Positions 1-7,565 of a DNA stretch of 19,938 nucleotides are shown here, in pieces (positions within the stretch are counted from its first letter, which is position 1; each line of letters opens with the position of its first letter). Source of the DNA: Spirochaetota bacterium (GTDB taxonomy: Bacteria; Spirochaetota; Spirochaetia; SZUA-6); contig QNBI01000002.1 of assembly GCA_003641675.1 (NCBI GenBank), positions 1-19,938 on the forward strand, written 5' to 3'. Both the position numbers and the translations under genes were made by a program. The notes under the pieces are model-generated. The model had not been told where the DNA came from. It saw only the letters and a list, made by a program, of their open reading frames with translations, and did not search any database.

Positions 1-160
1 ATTTTCCTTTAACAATACTTATACCATTAAGTTTATAAAGGCTTGTCCAGTTATCATCCCTGCCTGCAACTATTTCTTTGTCCAGAGTAAAGGCGGCAAT
101 GCTCTGAAAGAAAAAGAGGAAAAAAACAATAAGTACGTTGCATATTTTTATTTTTCTCAT
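1..160 (-). CDS. N-terminus of a secreted protein (partial)
   Basis: The complement reads from an ATG at 158-160 without a stop to the left edge, about 53 codons. The N-terminus is a convincing Sec signal peptide: a basic start (MRKIKI), a hydrophobic core rich in Val, Leu and Phe, and an Ala-Ala stretch near residues 21-22 that could be the cleavage region. The mature start contains LDKEIVAGRDDNW. A second in-frame ATG lies eight codons upstream at 182-184 but would put a poor leader ahead of the signal sequence. I do not recognise the family from this fragment. The gene is divergent from uvrC and shares a 90-bp AT-rich spacer with it. Confidence 0.6.
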   Translation of the reverse strand, partial: MRKIKICNVLIVFFLFFFQSIAAFTLDKEIVAGRDDNWTSLYKLNGISIVKGK

Positions 161-250
161 TTTGTTATAAATTATAATCGGCATAAAGATTATTTTCTAC
201 CTGTATAAAATTATTTGCCTGCAGAATAAGGTGAATTCAGGCTAAAAGAA
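161..250. promoter_or_regulatory. Divergent spacer between secreted-protein gene and uvrC
   Basis: This 90-bp AT-rich spacer must hold the promoters of both divergent genes. The self-complementary ATTATAAT at 171-178 gives a consensus TATAAT on each strand (173-178 plus, 171-176 minus). Neither has a convincing -35 hexamer at the right distance. No E. coli-type SOS box (CTGT-N8-ACAG) and no Bacillus-type GAAC-N4-GTTC box is present, so nothing visible here places uvrC under LexA control. Confidence 0.3.
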
Positions 251-2071
251 ATGAACAATGTTAATATAAACTTAAAAGCATTAAATTTCCCCGACAAACC
301 CGGCGTATATTTAATGAAAGACCGGCAGAATAAAATAATATATATAGGAAAAGCAAAGAATTTACGAAAGAGGATAAACTCTTATTTTACAGGGAGCCCA
401 AGTCCTAAGACAAACTTCCTCGTTAAAAATATTAAAAACATAGAAACAATAATTACTAAAACAGAGCAGGAGGCGCTGCTCCTTGAGAATAATTTAATTA
501 AAAAATGGAAACCAAAGTATAATATAGACCTTAAAGACGGCAAAACCTACCCGGTAATAAGAATTACAAATGAGGAATACCCCCGAATTTTCAGAACAAG
601 AAGGATAATTTTTGACGGGTCTGTATACTATGGTCCGTTCCCCAGCGCACATCAGATAGATACATATCTTAAACTAATAGACCGTATGTTCCCATTGAGA
701 AAATGCAGAGGATCTTTAAAAAAAAAGAGGGCACATCCATGCTTAAACTACTATATAGGAAGATGTTTCTCTCCCTGCACAGGCAGAATTAGTAAAGATG
801 AATACAGGGAAATGGTGGGAAAAATAAAGTCGCTTCTATCCGGTAAGGCATCCGAGCTGATAAGGGATACAAGGGAAAGGATGCTTAAGGCTTCCAGGAG
901 CCTTAATTTTGAAGAAGCGGCTGTTTTTAGGGACAACTTAAGTTCAATAAAATTTATAATGGATCAGCAGCATATCATCGATTTTAGTAAACTCTCTGGC
1001 GACTATATAGGGTACTGTTCAAGCGAACATATATTTACCTTTGTAATTCTGCAGATGAGAGATGGCAAACTAATAGGGAGAGAAATTTTTAACTCTGAAA
1101 GCTATGCGGAAACCGAAGAAACGTTTTTACACTTCATTTTCCAATACTACACCGAGGCCCAGAACATTCCTAGTATTGTATATATTCCGGAACTAACGGA
1201 CAGCAGACAGGCAACGCTTCTTTCTGAACAGCTTAAAAGCTCTTTATCAGGAAAAAAACTCAGATTTATAATACCCAAACGCGGCAAACATCTGCAGACT
1301 TTAAAAATGGCATTAGAAAACGCAGATGAGTATTTAACATCCCGCCTTTCCATGTATAAACGTACAGAGGATCTTGCATTCTTAAAAAAAACGCTTAACC
1401 TTCCCTCTTTGCCCCGCAGAATAGAAGGTTTTGATATTGCCCATTTATCCGGGCAGTACACAGTAGCATCTATGGTCTCCTTTAGGAATGGCATCCCGGA
1501 CAAAGATAAATACAGACATTTTAAAATACGGTCTTTAAAAGGCAGGATAGATGATTTTGAAGCTATGAGAGAGGTCATTGCAAGGCGGTACACAAGGGTA
1601 ATAAATGAAGAGCTGGATAAACCGGACCTTATACTTGTGGACGGAGGAAAGGGTCAGCTTAATGCCGCAAAACAAATCCTTAATTCTATTGGCCTTAGAT
1701 CTGTTCCTGTTGCAGGACTTGCAAAAAAAAATGAAGAAATTTTTATACCGGGACAGTCTAACCCAATTGTATTAGAAAAAAATTCAGGAGCACTCAGGAT
1801 TCTAGAACAAGTAAGAGATGAATCTCATAGATTTGCCAATTCTCTGCACGGCAGACTTAGAAGAAATAGTCTTACCTCTTCTAAATTAACTTCAATACCG
1901 GGTATAGGGAAAATCAGAAGTAAAATTCTTCTTGAAAAATTTAAATCCTTAGACGACATAGGCAATTTAAGTGTGAAAGAAATAGCAGAAATAACAGGTT
2001 TTAATAACTTACTTGCATCCACGGTGCGCGACCACCTTTTGAAATGGCATAATGAAAAAAAAGCTGAATAA
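251..2071 (+). CDS. uvrC: UvrABC excinuclease subunit C
   Basis: UvrC makes both incisions flanking a DNA lesion in nucleotide excision repair after loading by UvrA and UvrB. At 606 residues it has the full family length. The GIY-YIG nuclease domain is at residues 15-95 (GVY 18-20, YIG 31-33, Arg39, Glu79) and performs the 3' cut. Cys152, Cys164, Cys172 and Cys176 form the four-cysteine cluster expected for the iron-sulfur site. A UVR motif near 218-232 (LNFEEAAVFRD) binds UvrB. The RNase H-like 5'-incision domain shows Asp395 (GFDIAH), Asp464 (VDGGKGQ) and His526 (DESHRFA). Tandem helix-hairpin-helix motifs close the protein (543-600, IPGIGKIRSK). The upstream ribosome site is weak. Its last 71 bp overlap holA, which is convergent. 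Confidence 0.97.
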   Translation: MNNVNINLKALNFPDKPGVYLMKDRQNKIIYIGKAKNLRKRINSYFTGSPSPKTNFLVKNIKNIETIITKTEQEALLLENNLIKKWKPKYNIDLKDGKTYPVIRITNEEYPRIFRTRRIIFDGSVYYGPFPSAHQIDTYLKLIDRMFPLRKCRGSLKKKRAHPCLNYYIGRCFSPCTGRISKDEYREMVGKIKSLLSGKASELIRDTRERMLKASRSLNFEEAAVFRDNLSSIKFIMDQQHIIDFSKLSGDYIGYCSSEHIFTFVILQMRDGKLIGREIFNSESYAETEETFLHFIFQYYTEAQNIPSIVYIPELTDSRQATLLSEQLKSSLSGKKLRFIIPKRGKHLQTLKMALENADEYLTSRLSMYKRTEDLAFLKKTLNLPSLPRRIEGFDIAHLSGQYTVASMVSFRNGIPDKDKYRHFKIRSLKGRIDDFEAMREVIARRYTRVINEELDKPDLILVDGGKGQLNAAKQILNSIGLRSVPVAGLAKKNEEIFIPGQSNPIVLEKNSGALRILEQVRDESHRFANSLHGRLRRNSLTSSKLTSIPGIGKIRSKILLEKFKSLDDIGNLSVKEIAEITGFNNLLASTVRDHLLKWHNEKKAE

Positions 2072-3005
2072 TAAAAACCTGTATTCCCCCGCCGAAGGTT
2101 CTTAAACGAACCTGCGTTTCATAGATTAACCGGATTATCCGCTCCAATTCTTCCAACCTATAATTACTTAAGCCTGTACTGTAAATTCTCTGATTTCTCT
2201 TACCTGTTATACCGACACGCTTAAATGCATCATCTGCAGAATAATTCCTTTCAATAAGCCGTTTCAACAAAAGGAGCCTCTCTGTCTGCCAGAGTATACC
2301 GTTAAGCAGGCTGTCTGCATTCTTTTCCTTAGAAAGGAGAATATTCGTGAGTATTTCGAGAGTAGCCGGAAGATCCCGCAGCACCATCCGCGAGAACAGG
2401 GAGAATACATTCTCTTCTTTGGTATGATATAGAAAATCCTCTATCTGATCCGAAGTGATTGCAGCCCCCGCTCCAAAAAACTGAGAGAGCCTTTCACATT
2501 CGCCTTTAAGAACCTGAGTATTATTTTCTACAAGCTCGAGCAGACTGTCCACAGCATCCGGTTCTATGCGTATTTTTGCCTTTTGAAAAAAATTAATAAC
2601 CCAGCCTTTCTTTTCGCCTTCGAACATCTCCCAGAAAATAACCGTATTCTCTTTGGGAACAAGTCTCTTGATTGCAGCCGGTACATCTTTAACTGTATCC
2701 GATAAAAGAATAAGAACAGCATCCTGTGCCGGTTTTTTACAGTAATCTATAAGAGGGTCTAAGATTCCCTTTCCTTTTAATTCTTCGAGCCTGTTAAGTA
2801 CCACTACTTTAGATTTGGCAAATAATGATCCATTTTTTAAAATAGATACAACTTCCGAAGTATCGAGACCATAAGGATAAAATCTGTAAATATCCGGATC
2901 TCCCTTATTCTTATCCTTCTGCGATGCAATAATATCATTTATAAAATCCGACTTTTTCCCTGCTTCGGGACCGAGCAGAAGATAAACCTTACCGTTTTTA
3001 TTCAT
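2001..3005 (-). CDS. holA: DNA polymerase III delta subunit
   Basis: This is the delta subunit of the clamp loader, the wrench that opens the beta sliding clamp. The 334-residue length is normal. The N-terminus (KVYLLLGPEAGKKSDF) shows the degenerate P-loop-like strand and turn of the family; the domain then runs through an AAA+-like fold, with the typical acidic and hydrophobic segment near SLLELVENNTQVLKGECERLSQF, into an all-helical C-terminal collar domain ending QLFFHYAISKGG. Sequence conservation in this family is low, so the call rests on overall pattern and length. The ATG overlaps the lexA stop by 8 bp, implying translational coupling. It is the last gene of the minus-strand array, and its 3' end runs antisense into uvrC. 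Confidence 0.88.
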   Translation of the reverse strand: MNKNGKVYLLLGPEAGKKSDFINDIIASQKDKNKGDPDIYRFYPYGLDTSEVVSILKNGSLFAKSKVVVLNRLEELKGKGILDPLIDYCKKPAQDAVLILLSDTVKDVPAAIKRLVPKENTVIFWEMFEGEKKGWVINFFQKAKIRIEPDAVDSLLELVENNTQVLKGECERLSQFFGAGAAITSDQIEDFLYHTKEENVFSLFSRMVLRDLPATLEILTNILLSKEKNADSLLNGILWQTERLLLLKRLIERNYSADDAFKRVGITGKRNQRIYSTGLSNYRLEELERIIRLIYETQVRLRTFGGGIQVFIIQLFFHYAISKGGRAPWMQVSY

Positions 3006-3603
3006 ATTTTCTAATTATACAGGCTAATCTGCCTAAGATTCTAACGTTCTGTGAATATATGGGAAGATAAGCTTTATTCTCCGATTTTAGTTTAATACGG
3101 TTCTTCTCCATATAAAATCTCTTTAAAACAACTGCATCTTCGAGCATGGCAACAACTATATCGCCGTTTTCTGCGGTATTCTGATGCAGGACCACCGCAA
3201 CATCCCCATCCATAATGCCGGCATCTTTCATACTGTCTCCCTTTACATTAAGGGCAAAGTGCTTCCCACTGCTTAAGAGGTTAGCAGGAAGTTCTACATG
3301 GCCGTCAAAATTCTCTTCTGCAAAGAGAGGTTTCCCTGCTGCCACATTCCCCAGAACCGGAACCTTACGGATACTGTCATTGCCTGTTTTTGCTTTCGAC
3401 ATTAATTCAATGGCGCGGGATTTATTTAACTGGCACTTTATATAATTCTTTTTCTCGAGAGCTTTTACATGGTCGTAACCGCCCCTAACGGAAATACCGA
3501 AATTATCACCAATTTCTCTTATAGTCGGAGGAAACTGGTGCTCCGTAATATACCGCCTTATATATTCCAGTACTGCACTCTGCCGCTCTGTTAAGCCTTT
3601 CAT
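2998..3603 (-). CDS. lexA: SOS repressor LexA
   Basis: LexA represses SOS genes and is inactivated by RecA-stimulated self-cleavage. The 201-residue protein has the N-terminal winged helix (LTERQSAVLEYI, then TIREIGDNFGISVRGGYDHVKALEKK at about 27-52) and an intact S24-type autoprotease: cleavage pair Ala89-Gly90 (VAAGKP), Ser124 (KGDSM) and Lys161 (VVLKRF). The spacing matches E. coli LexA (84/85, 119, 156) with a constant offset of five. The start overlaps the ntrX stop as ATGA (4 bp) and its end overlaps holA by 8 bp, so it appears to be translated from a polycistronic message. I found no recognisable LexA operator just upstream within ntrX, so autoregulation cannot be seen. Confidence 0.96.
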   Translation of the reverse strand: MKGLTERQSAVLEYIRRYITEHQFPPTIREIGDNFGISVRGGYDHVKALEKKNYIKCQLNKSRAIELMSKAKTGNDSIRKVPVLGNVAAGKPLFAEENFDGHVELPANLLSSGKHFALNVKGDSMKDAGIMDGDVAVVLHQNTAENGDIVVAMLEDAVVLKRFYMEKNRIKLKSENKAYLPIYSQNVRILGRLACIIRKYE

Positions 3604-4964
3604 CTTTTTATCTCGATTGCATACTTCCTTATTTTACCGTACAGGCTGCTCGTATAAATTCCAAGATCCTTTGCAGTCTGTGCGAGGTTATAACCGTCCT
3701 CTTCAAGTTTTCTCTTTATAAGCTCTTTTTCAAAGCTGTCTCTAGCTGCATTAAGAGGCATTCCTCTAAATGTACTAAGCCAGTTTGCCGCGTGCCGCTT
3801 GCCTCTTGCAGGCATACATTCCCGCAGTATATCTGCAGAAACAATACTCTCATCATTCATAATATTAACCCGTTCTATAACATTTTTCAATTCACGAATA
3901 TTACCAGGCCATGGATATTTTTTCAGCACCTCCAACGCATCTTTGGAAATTACCTTTGGTTCACTTAATGCCGGCGGTTTAAACTTTTTCATAAAGTATT
4001 TAACCAGTGCGGATATATCCTCTGTCCTTTCACGAAGCGGAGGAACATGGATCGGTATTACGTTGAGTCTAAAGTAGAGATCCTCCCGGAACCTCTTTGC
4101 CTTTATCTCCTCCTCTATCACCTTATTTGTCGCTGCAATGAGTCTTACATCCACTGAGATAGATTCTTCTCCGCCCACTCTTTCAAATTTTAGCTCCTGT
4201 ATAACACGTAAAACTTTTGCCTGAGTATTTAAAGACATATCTGCTATTTCATCCAAAAAGAGCGTACCTCTATCGGCAATTTCGAATTTCCCCTTTCTTT
4301 TCGAGACAGCTCCGGTAAAAGCCCCTTTTTCATGGCCAAATAACTCACTTTCTATTAAAGTCTCAGGAATAGCGGCGCAGTTTACCTCGACGAAAGGCCA
4401 CTGTGACCTCCTGCTCTTTAAATGTATTGCCCGGGCAACCAGCTCCTTTCCCGTTCCGTTCTCACCAAGGATAAGAACTCTTGCGTCCGTAGGAGCGCTT
4501 TGTTCAATAATCTCACGTATTTTCTGCATAGAGGGATGGCTTCCAACCATCTCATCCTCCATAAAAAGATTATTCCTAAGCTGTTTATTTTCCTGTTTTA
4601 ATTTTTCAAGTTCTAAGGCATTTCTGACCACAGTTATAATTTTCTCCAGCGATAAGGGCTTTTCTAAAAAATCAAAGGCTCCCATCTTAACGGCTTTTAC
4701 CGCTAAATTAATATTGGCGTGGCCGGATATCATTATTACCTCCACATCACGATACTCTTCTTTTATCCTTTTAAGCACCTCTATACCGCCCATATTGGGA
4801 AGCCATACATCTAAAATCACAAGGTCAATGGGCTCGGTATTCAACATATCCAGCCCTTTATACCCGTCTTCAGCAAGGAAAACATTGTAGTTTTCATCCT
4901 GGAGGACATCTTTTAGTATGGATCTAATTCCTGCTTCGTCGTCAATAATTAGAACATTACCCAT
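3600..4964 (-). CDS. ntrX: NtrX-like sigma-54-dependent response regulator
   Basis: A three-domain NtrC-family activator of 454 residues. The receiver domain (1-120) has Asp8/Asp9 and the phospho-acceptor Asp52 (VILDVWLP), with Lys102 in the FLEKPLS motif. The central AAA+ domain (about 140-370) carries Walker A G167-K173 (GENGTGK), the sigma-54-contacting GAFTGA loop at 214-219 and Walker B LFLDE to 239. A Fis-type helix-turn-helix occupies about 420-448 (NLAQTAKDLGIYTSSLYGKIRKY). The receiver motif SGHANINLAVKAVKMGAFDF resembles NtrX. It overlaps the kinase gene by 8 bp, so the two form a cognate pair, and rpoN lies upstream in the same array. Its target promoters are unknown. I found no -24/-12 sigma-54 promoter in the intergenic regions. 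Confidence 0.93.
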   Translation of the reverse strand: MGNVLIIDDEAGIRSILKDVLQDENYNVFLAEDGYKGLDMLNTEPIDLVILDVWLPNMGGIEVLKRIKEEYRDVEVIMISGHANINLAVKAVKMGAFDFLEKPLSLEKIITVVRNALELEKLKQENKQLRNNLFMEDEMVGSHPSMQKIREIIEQSAPTDARVLILGENGTGKELVARAIHLKSRRSQWPFVEVNCAAIPETLIESELFGHEKGAFTGAVSKRKGKFEIADRGTLFLDEIADMSLNTQAKVLRVIQELKFERVGGEESISVDVRLIAATNKVIEEEIKAKRFREDLYFRLNVIPIHVPPLRERTEDISALVKYFMKKFKPPALSEPKVISKDALEVLKKYPWPGNIRELKNVIERVNIMNDESIVSADILRECMPARGKRHAANWLSTFRGMPLNAARDSFEKELIKRKLEEDGYNLAQTAKDLGIYTSSLYGKIRKYAIEIKR

Positions 4965-6741
4965 TTATCTCTCCATGAGGCAGATCAATAAAAAATGTTG
5001 TTCCTACGCCCTTTTTGCTTTCGAACCATATATGCCCATTATGATCGAAAACTATCCGTTCTACAATAGAAAGACCAAGTCCGGTTCCCTGTTTCTTTGT
5101 TGTAAAATAGGGATTAAATATTTTATCTTTGTACTCTTCATCTATACCCGACCCGTTATCACGAATCTGAATTCTGCAGTACTGTATATCTTCTTTTTTT
5201 ACTATGTCTGCAATTACAGATATAACTCCTTGAGTTCTCATGGATTCATCAATAGACTGAATCGCATTCCGGAAAAGGTTGCTGAAAATTTGTTTTATCT
5301 GAGCAGGGTCCGCCTTTACCGTTATTTTATCACTAATACCGTTTGTTTCTATGGTTATACTTTCTCCTAAACTCCTGAACATACCAGCGATTTCTTCCAC
5401 AACCTCCTTTACATTAACCATAACAGGGTGCGGATTCGGGAGTTTTGCAAATTCTCTGAACTCTTTTAAAAGCTTATCGAGATTATCCACCTCGTTAACT
5501 ATCGCCGTAACTGAATTTTCCAGTATATTCTTTAAATCTTCCGGATTAGATTTATATTTCTTTAAAATACGCTGCGCAGAAAGTTTAATCGGTGTCAGCG
5601 GATTGCGGATTTCATGAGCAAGCCTCTGGGCAATATCCTGCCATGCGGCTATTTTCTCTGCATGCACAAGCTTTTCACGCGATGTACTGAGTTCACCTAT
5701 CATTTTATTAAAGGAACTAATAAGAATAGCAAGTTCATCTTCTGACCTGGAAAGAATCCTGAATGAAAAATCTCCTTCCGCAACTCTGCGCGTTGCATTT
5801 TCAAGATCCACGATGGGGCGCAGCAGTTCATCGGTTAAAATAAAACTTAAAAGTATAACAAGAAGAAGAATCGGCAGCGTAAATAGAAAATAAAAAATCG
5901 AAACCGCATAGATAAAAAGCCGGTTGTACTTATTAAGCTGGTTAAAAGTTTCGAGTGAGTTTGTTAAATTGCTTGCATTTTTATTAAAATATGCAGGAAG
6001 AATTATACCTGCTATAACTGTATAAGTTTTCCCATCTATGGTATGTTTTCCAATGCTCCTCAATATACTAATATCCTGCTTTTCCACTTTGGGAAGAATC
6101 CCGGTACGGTTATGAACCGCAGCAAAATCCTTTAATTTCCCGTTTTTGTCGCCTCTAAAAAAAACTTCATTCCCTTCATCATTATAAATCTGCACAAAAC
6201 TAATTTCGGGGTTAATATTCCTTATGTTTTCCCACACAGAATCGGGATTCTTAGTTATACCATTAAAAAGCATGGGAATTGCCCTGCTTTTATTAAACAT
6301 CTTAAGATTATCCACTTTGCTTTGATAATAATCCAGTGATATAGAGAGACCTCCTCTCAGGGCATCTCCGATTCCGGCTTTCAGCCAGAAATTTATCGAA
6401 GATTTTATAAAATTAATGGAAAGAAGCGCTTGAGGTCCCGATGCTAAAAAGGCTATTAACGCAAAGAATAAAACCAGTTTAATTTTAAGGTGTACACCCG
6501 GTTTTTTTTGAGTCCTTTCCCGTATAAGGTTTATTATATTATAGAGTATTACTATTAAAAGAATTAGCGGGAAAATAATAGCAACAAGCAGTGCTATTAA
6601 ATTTGCAGAGGAGCTCAATTTTGAAATATTTGATAAAATTTGCTGCGAAAAAACCAGGACAAGTACAATAAGGATAATTATAAAAAGGAGTAGGGCAAAA
6701 ATTCCGGAGTGTTTAAAGCCGCGGCCTTTTAATAGTTTCAT
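4957..6741 (-). CDS. ntrY: NtrY-like membrane sensor histidine kinase
   Basis: A 594-residue inner-membrane kinase. Predicted membrane segments lie at about 13-31, 47-73 and 85-110. They are followed by an extracytoplasmic domain (about 111-275) and a further membrane helix (276-303). This multi-pass N-terminus is the NtrY arrangement. HAMP covers about 300-350. The dimerisation domain has phospho-acceptor His376 (RLAHEIRNPLTPIKLSAQR). The ATPase domain shows the N box (NLFRNAIQSI, 488-497), G1 (DNGSGI, 528-533), F box (NPYFTT) and G2 (GTGLGLS, 552-558). A PAS domain, common between HAMP and HisKA in NtrY, seems absent because the linker is only a few residues. It overlaps the regulator downstream by 8 bp and the DUF4390-like gene upstream by 4 bp (ATGA). 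The signal it senses is unknown. Confidence 0.93.
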   Translation of the reverse strand: MKLLKGRGFKHSGIFALLLFIIILIVLVLVFSQQILSNISKLSSSANLIALLVAIIFPLILLIVILYNIINLIRERTQKKPGVHLKIKLVLFFALIAFLASGPQALLSINFIKSSINFWLKAGIGDALRGGLSISLDYYQSKVDNLKMFNKSRAIPMLFNGITKNPDSVWENIRNINPEISFVQIYNDEGNEVFFRGDKNGKLKDFAAVHNRTGILPKVEKQDISILRSIGKHTIDGKTYTVIAGIILPAYFNKNASNLTNSLETFNQLNKYNRLFIYAVSIFYFLFTLPILLLVILLSFILTDELLRPIVDLENATRRVAEGDFSFRILSRSEDELAILISSFNKMIGELSTSREKLVHAEKIAAWQDIAQRLAHEIRNPLTPIKLSAQRILKKYKSNPEDLKNILENSVTAIVNEVDNLDKLLKEFREFAKLPNPHPVMVNVKEVVEEIAGMFRSLGESITIETNGISDKITVKADPAQIKQIFSNLFRNAIQSIDESMRTQGVISVIADIVKKEDIQYCRIQIRDNGSGIDEEYKDKIFNPYFTTKKQGTGLGLSIVERIVFDHNGHIWFESKKGVGTTFFIDLPHGEING

Positions 6742-7268
6742 TTAGTCTCTACCGTTATTTTTTCCCATTTTGTAGTAATATTCTCCGAATTTGTAAAAAA
6801 ATTTACAATATTTAGAGGCGATACAAGCTTTACAGGAATATATTTAACTCTGCACAGAAGATAGTACTCATCGGCAGTACTAAGAAAAGAATACTCAAGG
6901 TTGTAACCTTTTAGACTGAAAAAATTTCTTAAGAAATCATCGCTGTTTTTAAAGACAACTTCACTGCTGTTGTTTCTTTTCAGGATATAGTATTTGTCAT
7001 ACATGTTGTAATAACCGGTATAAAGCACTTTCTCCTCACGGACCAGCCTGTCTCCCAGAAGAGAAATTATGCCATGCTGTTTTTTATATAGCCTGAACTC
7101 AAAAAAAAGTTCCGATTTTAGGCCGCTCCGTATGGTTTTTAACGCATTGGAATAATCTTCTAAATCAAGGCTGACATTAACAATTATTCTTTCTGCCTTA
7201 ACACTTGTAGATATATTCAACTGTTCAGCAAACAGAGCAAAGGAGCCTACAAACAAAATAATGAGCAA
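6738..7268 (-). CDS. DUF4390-like secreted protein
   Basis: About 176-184 residues with an N-terminal signal peptide (LLIILFVGSFALFAEQ), then a beta-rich region with the DUF4390 pattern: a small hydrophobic strand segment, an AL-x-I-x-S-G motif (NALKTIRSGLKSEL), F-x-F-R-L-Y, and a tyrosine-rich second half (LYTGYYNMYDKYYILKR). DUF4390 proteins occur upstream of NtrY/NtrX in some proteobacteria, as I recall, and this context supports the call. Function is unknown; an extracytoplasmic partner for the kinase is inference. The coordinates given use a TTG start, but that codon has no ribosome site and would remove the basic part of the signal peptide. An ACG at 7290-7292, six bases after a perfect AGGAGG, would give a better leader (MRGCAAFSLLIILF). 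Confidence 0.68.
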   Translation of the reverse strand: MLIILFVGSFALFAEQLNISTSVKAERIIVNVSLDLEDYSNALKTIRSGLKSELFFEFRLYKKQHGIISLLGDRLVREEKVLYTGYYNMYDKYYILKRNNSSEVVFKNSDDFLRNFFSLKGYNLEYSFLSTADEYYLLCRVKYIPVKLVSPLNIVNFFTNSENITTKWEKITVETK

Positions 7269-7293
7269 ACTAAAAGCTGCACAGCCCCGCGTT

Positions 7294-7560
7294 TTACTCC
7301 TCCTCGAATTTATTTTCGAAAAGTGCCGCTATCGCTTCTACCGCTTTTTTTTCGTCACTGCCCTCTGCAGAAATTTTCAGCACCGAATTATATGTTGCAC
7401 CGAGGGTTAGAATACCCATAATGGATTTTGCGTTTATTTTTTCTCCGTCTTTTTCTATAAAAAGCTCCGAACTGAACTCATTTGCCGTTTTAACAAGCAG
7501 CGCTGCCGGCCGTGCATGAATACCAGCACGGTTCTTTATTACTATTTCTTTTTCTGTCAT
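7294..7560 (-). CDS. ptsH: Phosphocarrier protein HPr
   Basis: Small PTS phosphocarrier of 88 residues. His15 (AGIHARPA) is the enzyme I phosphorylation site, and Ser46 (NAKSIMGIL) is the regulatory site used by HPr kinase, so both inputs are intact. It begins five bases after hprK and is followed within two bases by the best-supported start of the DUF4390-like gene. No enzyme I or EII gene is in the window, and the company of hprK, rpoN and hpf points to a regulatory rather than a transport role. That role is inferred. Confidence 0.95.
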   Translation of the reverse strand: MTEKEIVIKNRAGIHARPAALLVKTANEFSSELFIEKDGEKINAKSIMGILTLGATYNSVLKISAEGSDEKKAVEAIAALFENKFEEE

Positions 7561-7565
7561 AATCC

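Noticed and set aside
181..250. CTGT near 201-204 upstream of uvrC as an SOS box.
   Set aside because: There is no matching ACAG at the required eight-base spacing, and the organism's own LexA motif is unknown.
1147..1593. 148-codon open frame antisense to uvrC.
   Set aside because: It lies fully within the well-supported uvrC gene, has no family motif, and mirrors uvrC codon structure. The other antisense frames over ntrX, pyrG, cheR and cheB were dismissed for the same reason.
2096..2113. Inverted repeat AGGTTC-N6-GAACCT just after the uvrC stop, possible terminator or LexA site.
   Set aside because: The stem is only six pairs, no T-run follows on either strand, and it lies inside holA coding sequence. 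The half-sites point the opposite way to the Bacillus SOS box (GAAC-N4-GTTC).
3430..3447. TGGCAC followed by an AT-rich segment, resembling a sigma-54 -24/-12 promoter inside lexA.
   Set aside because: The -12 GC/TTGC element is missing at the right distance and the match lies within coding sequence on the plus strand. The TGGCAC matches near 16719 and 17613 fail the same test.
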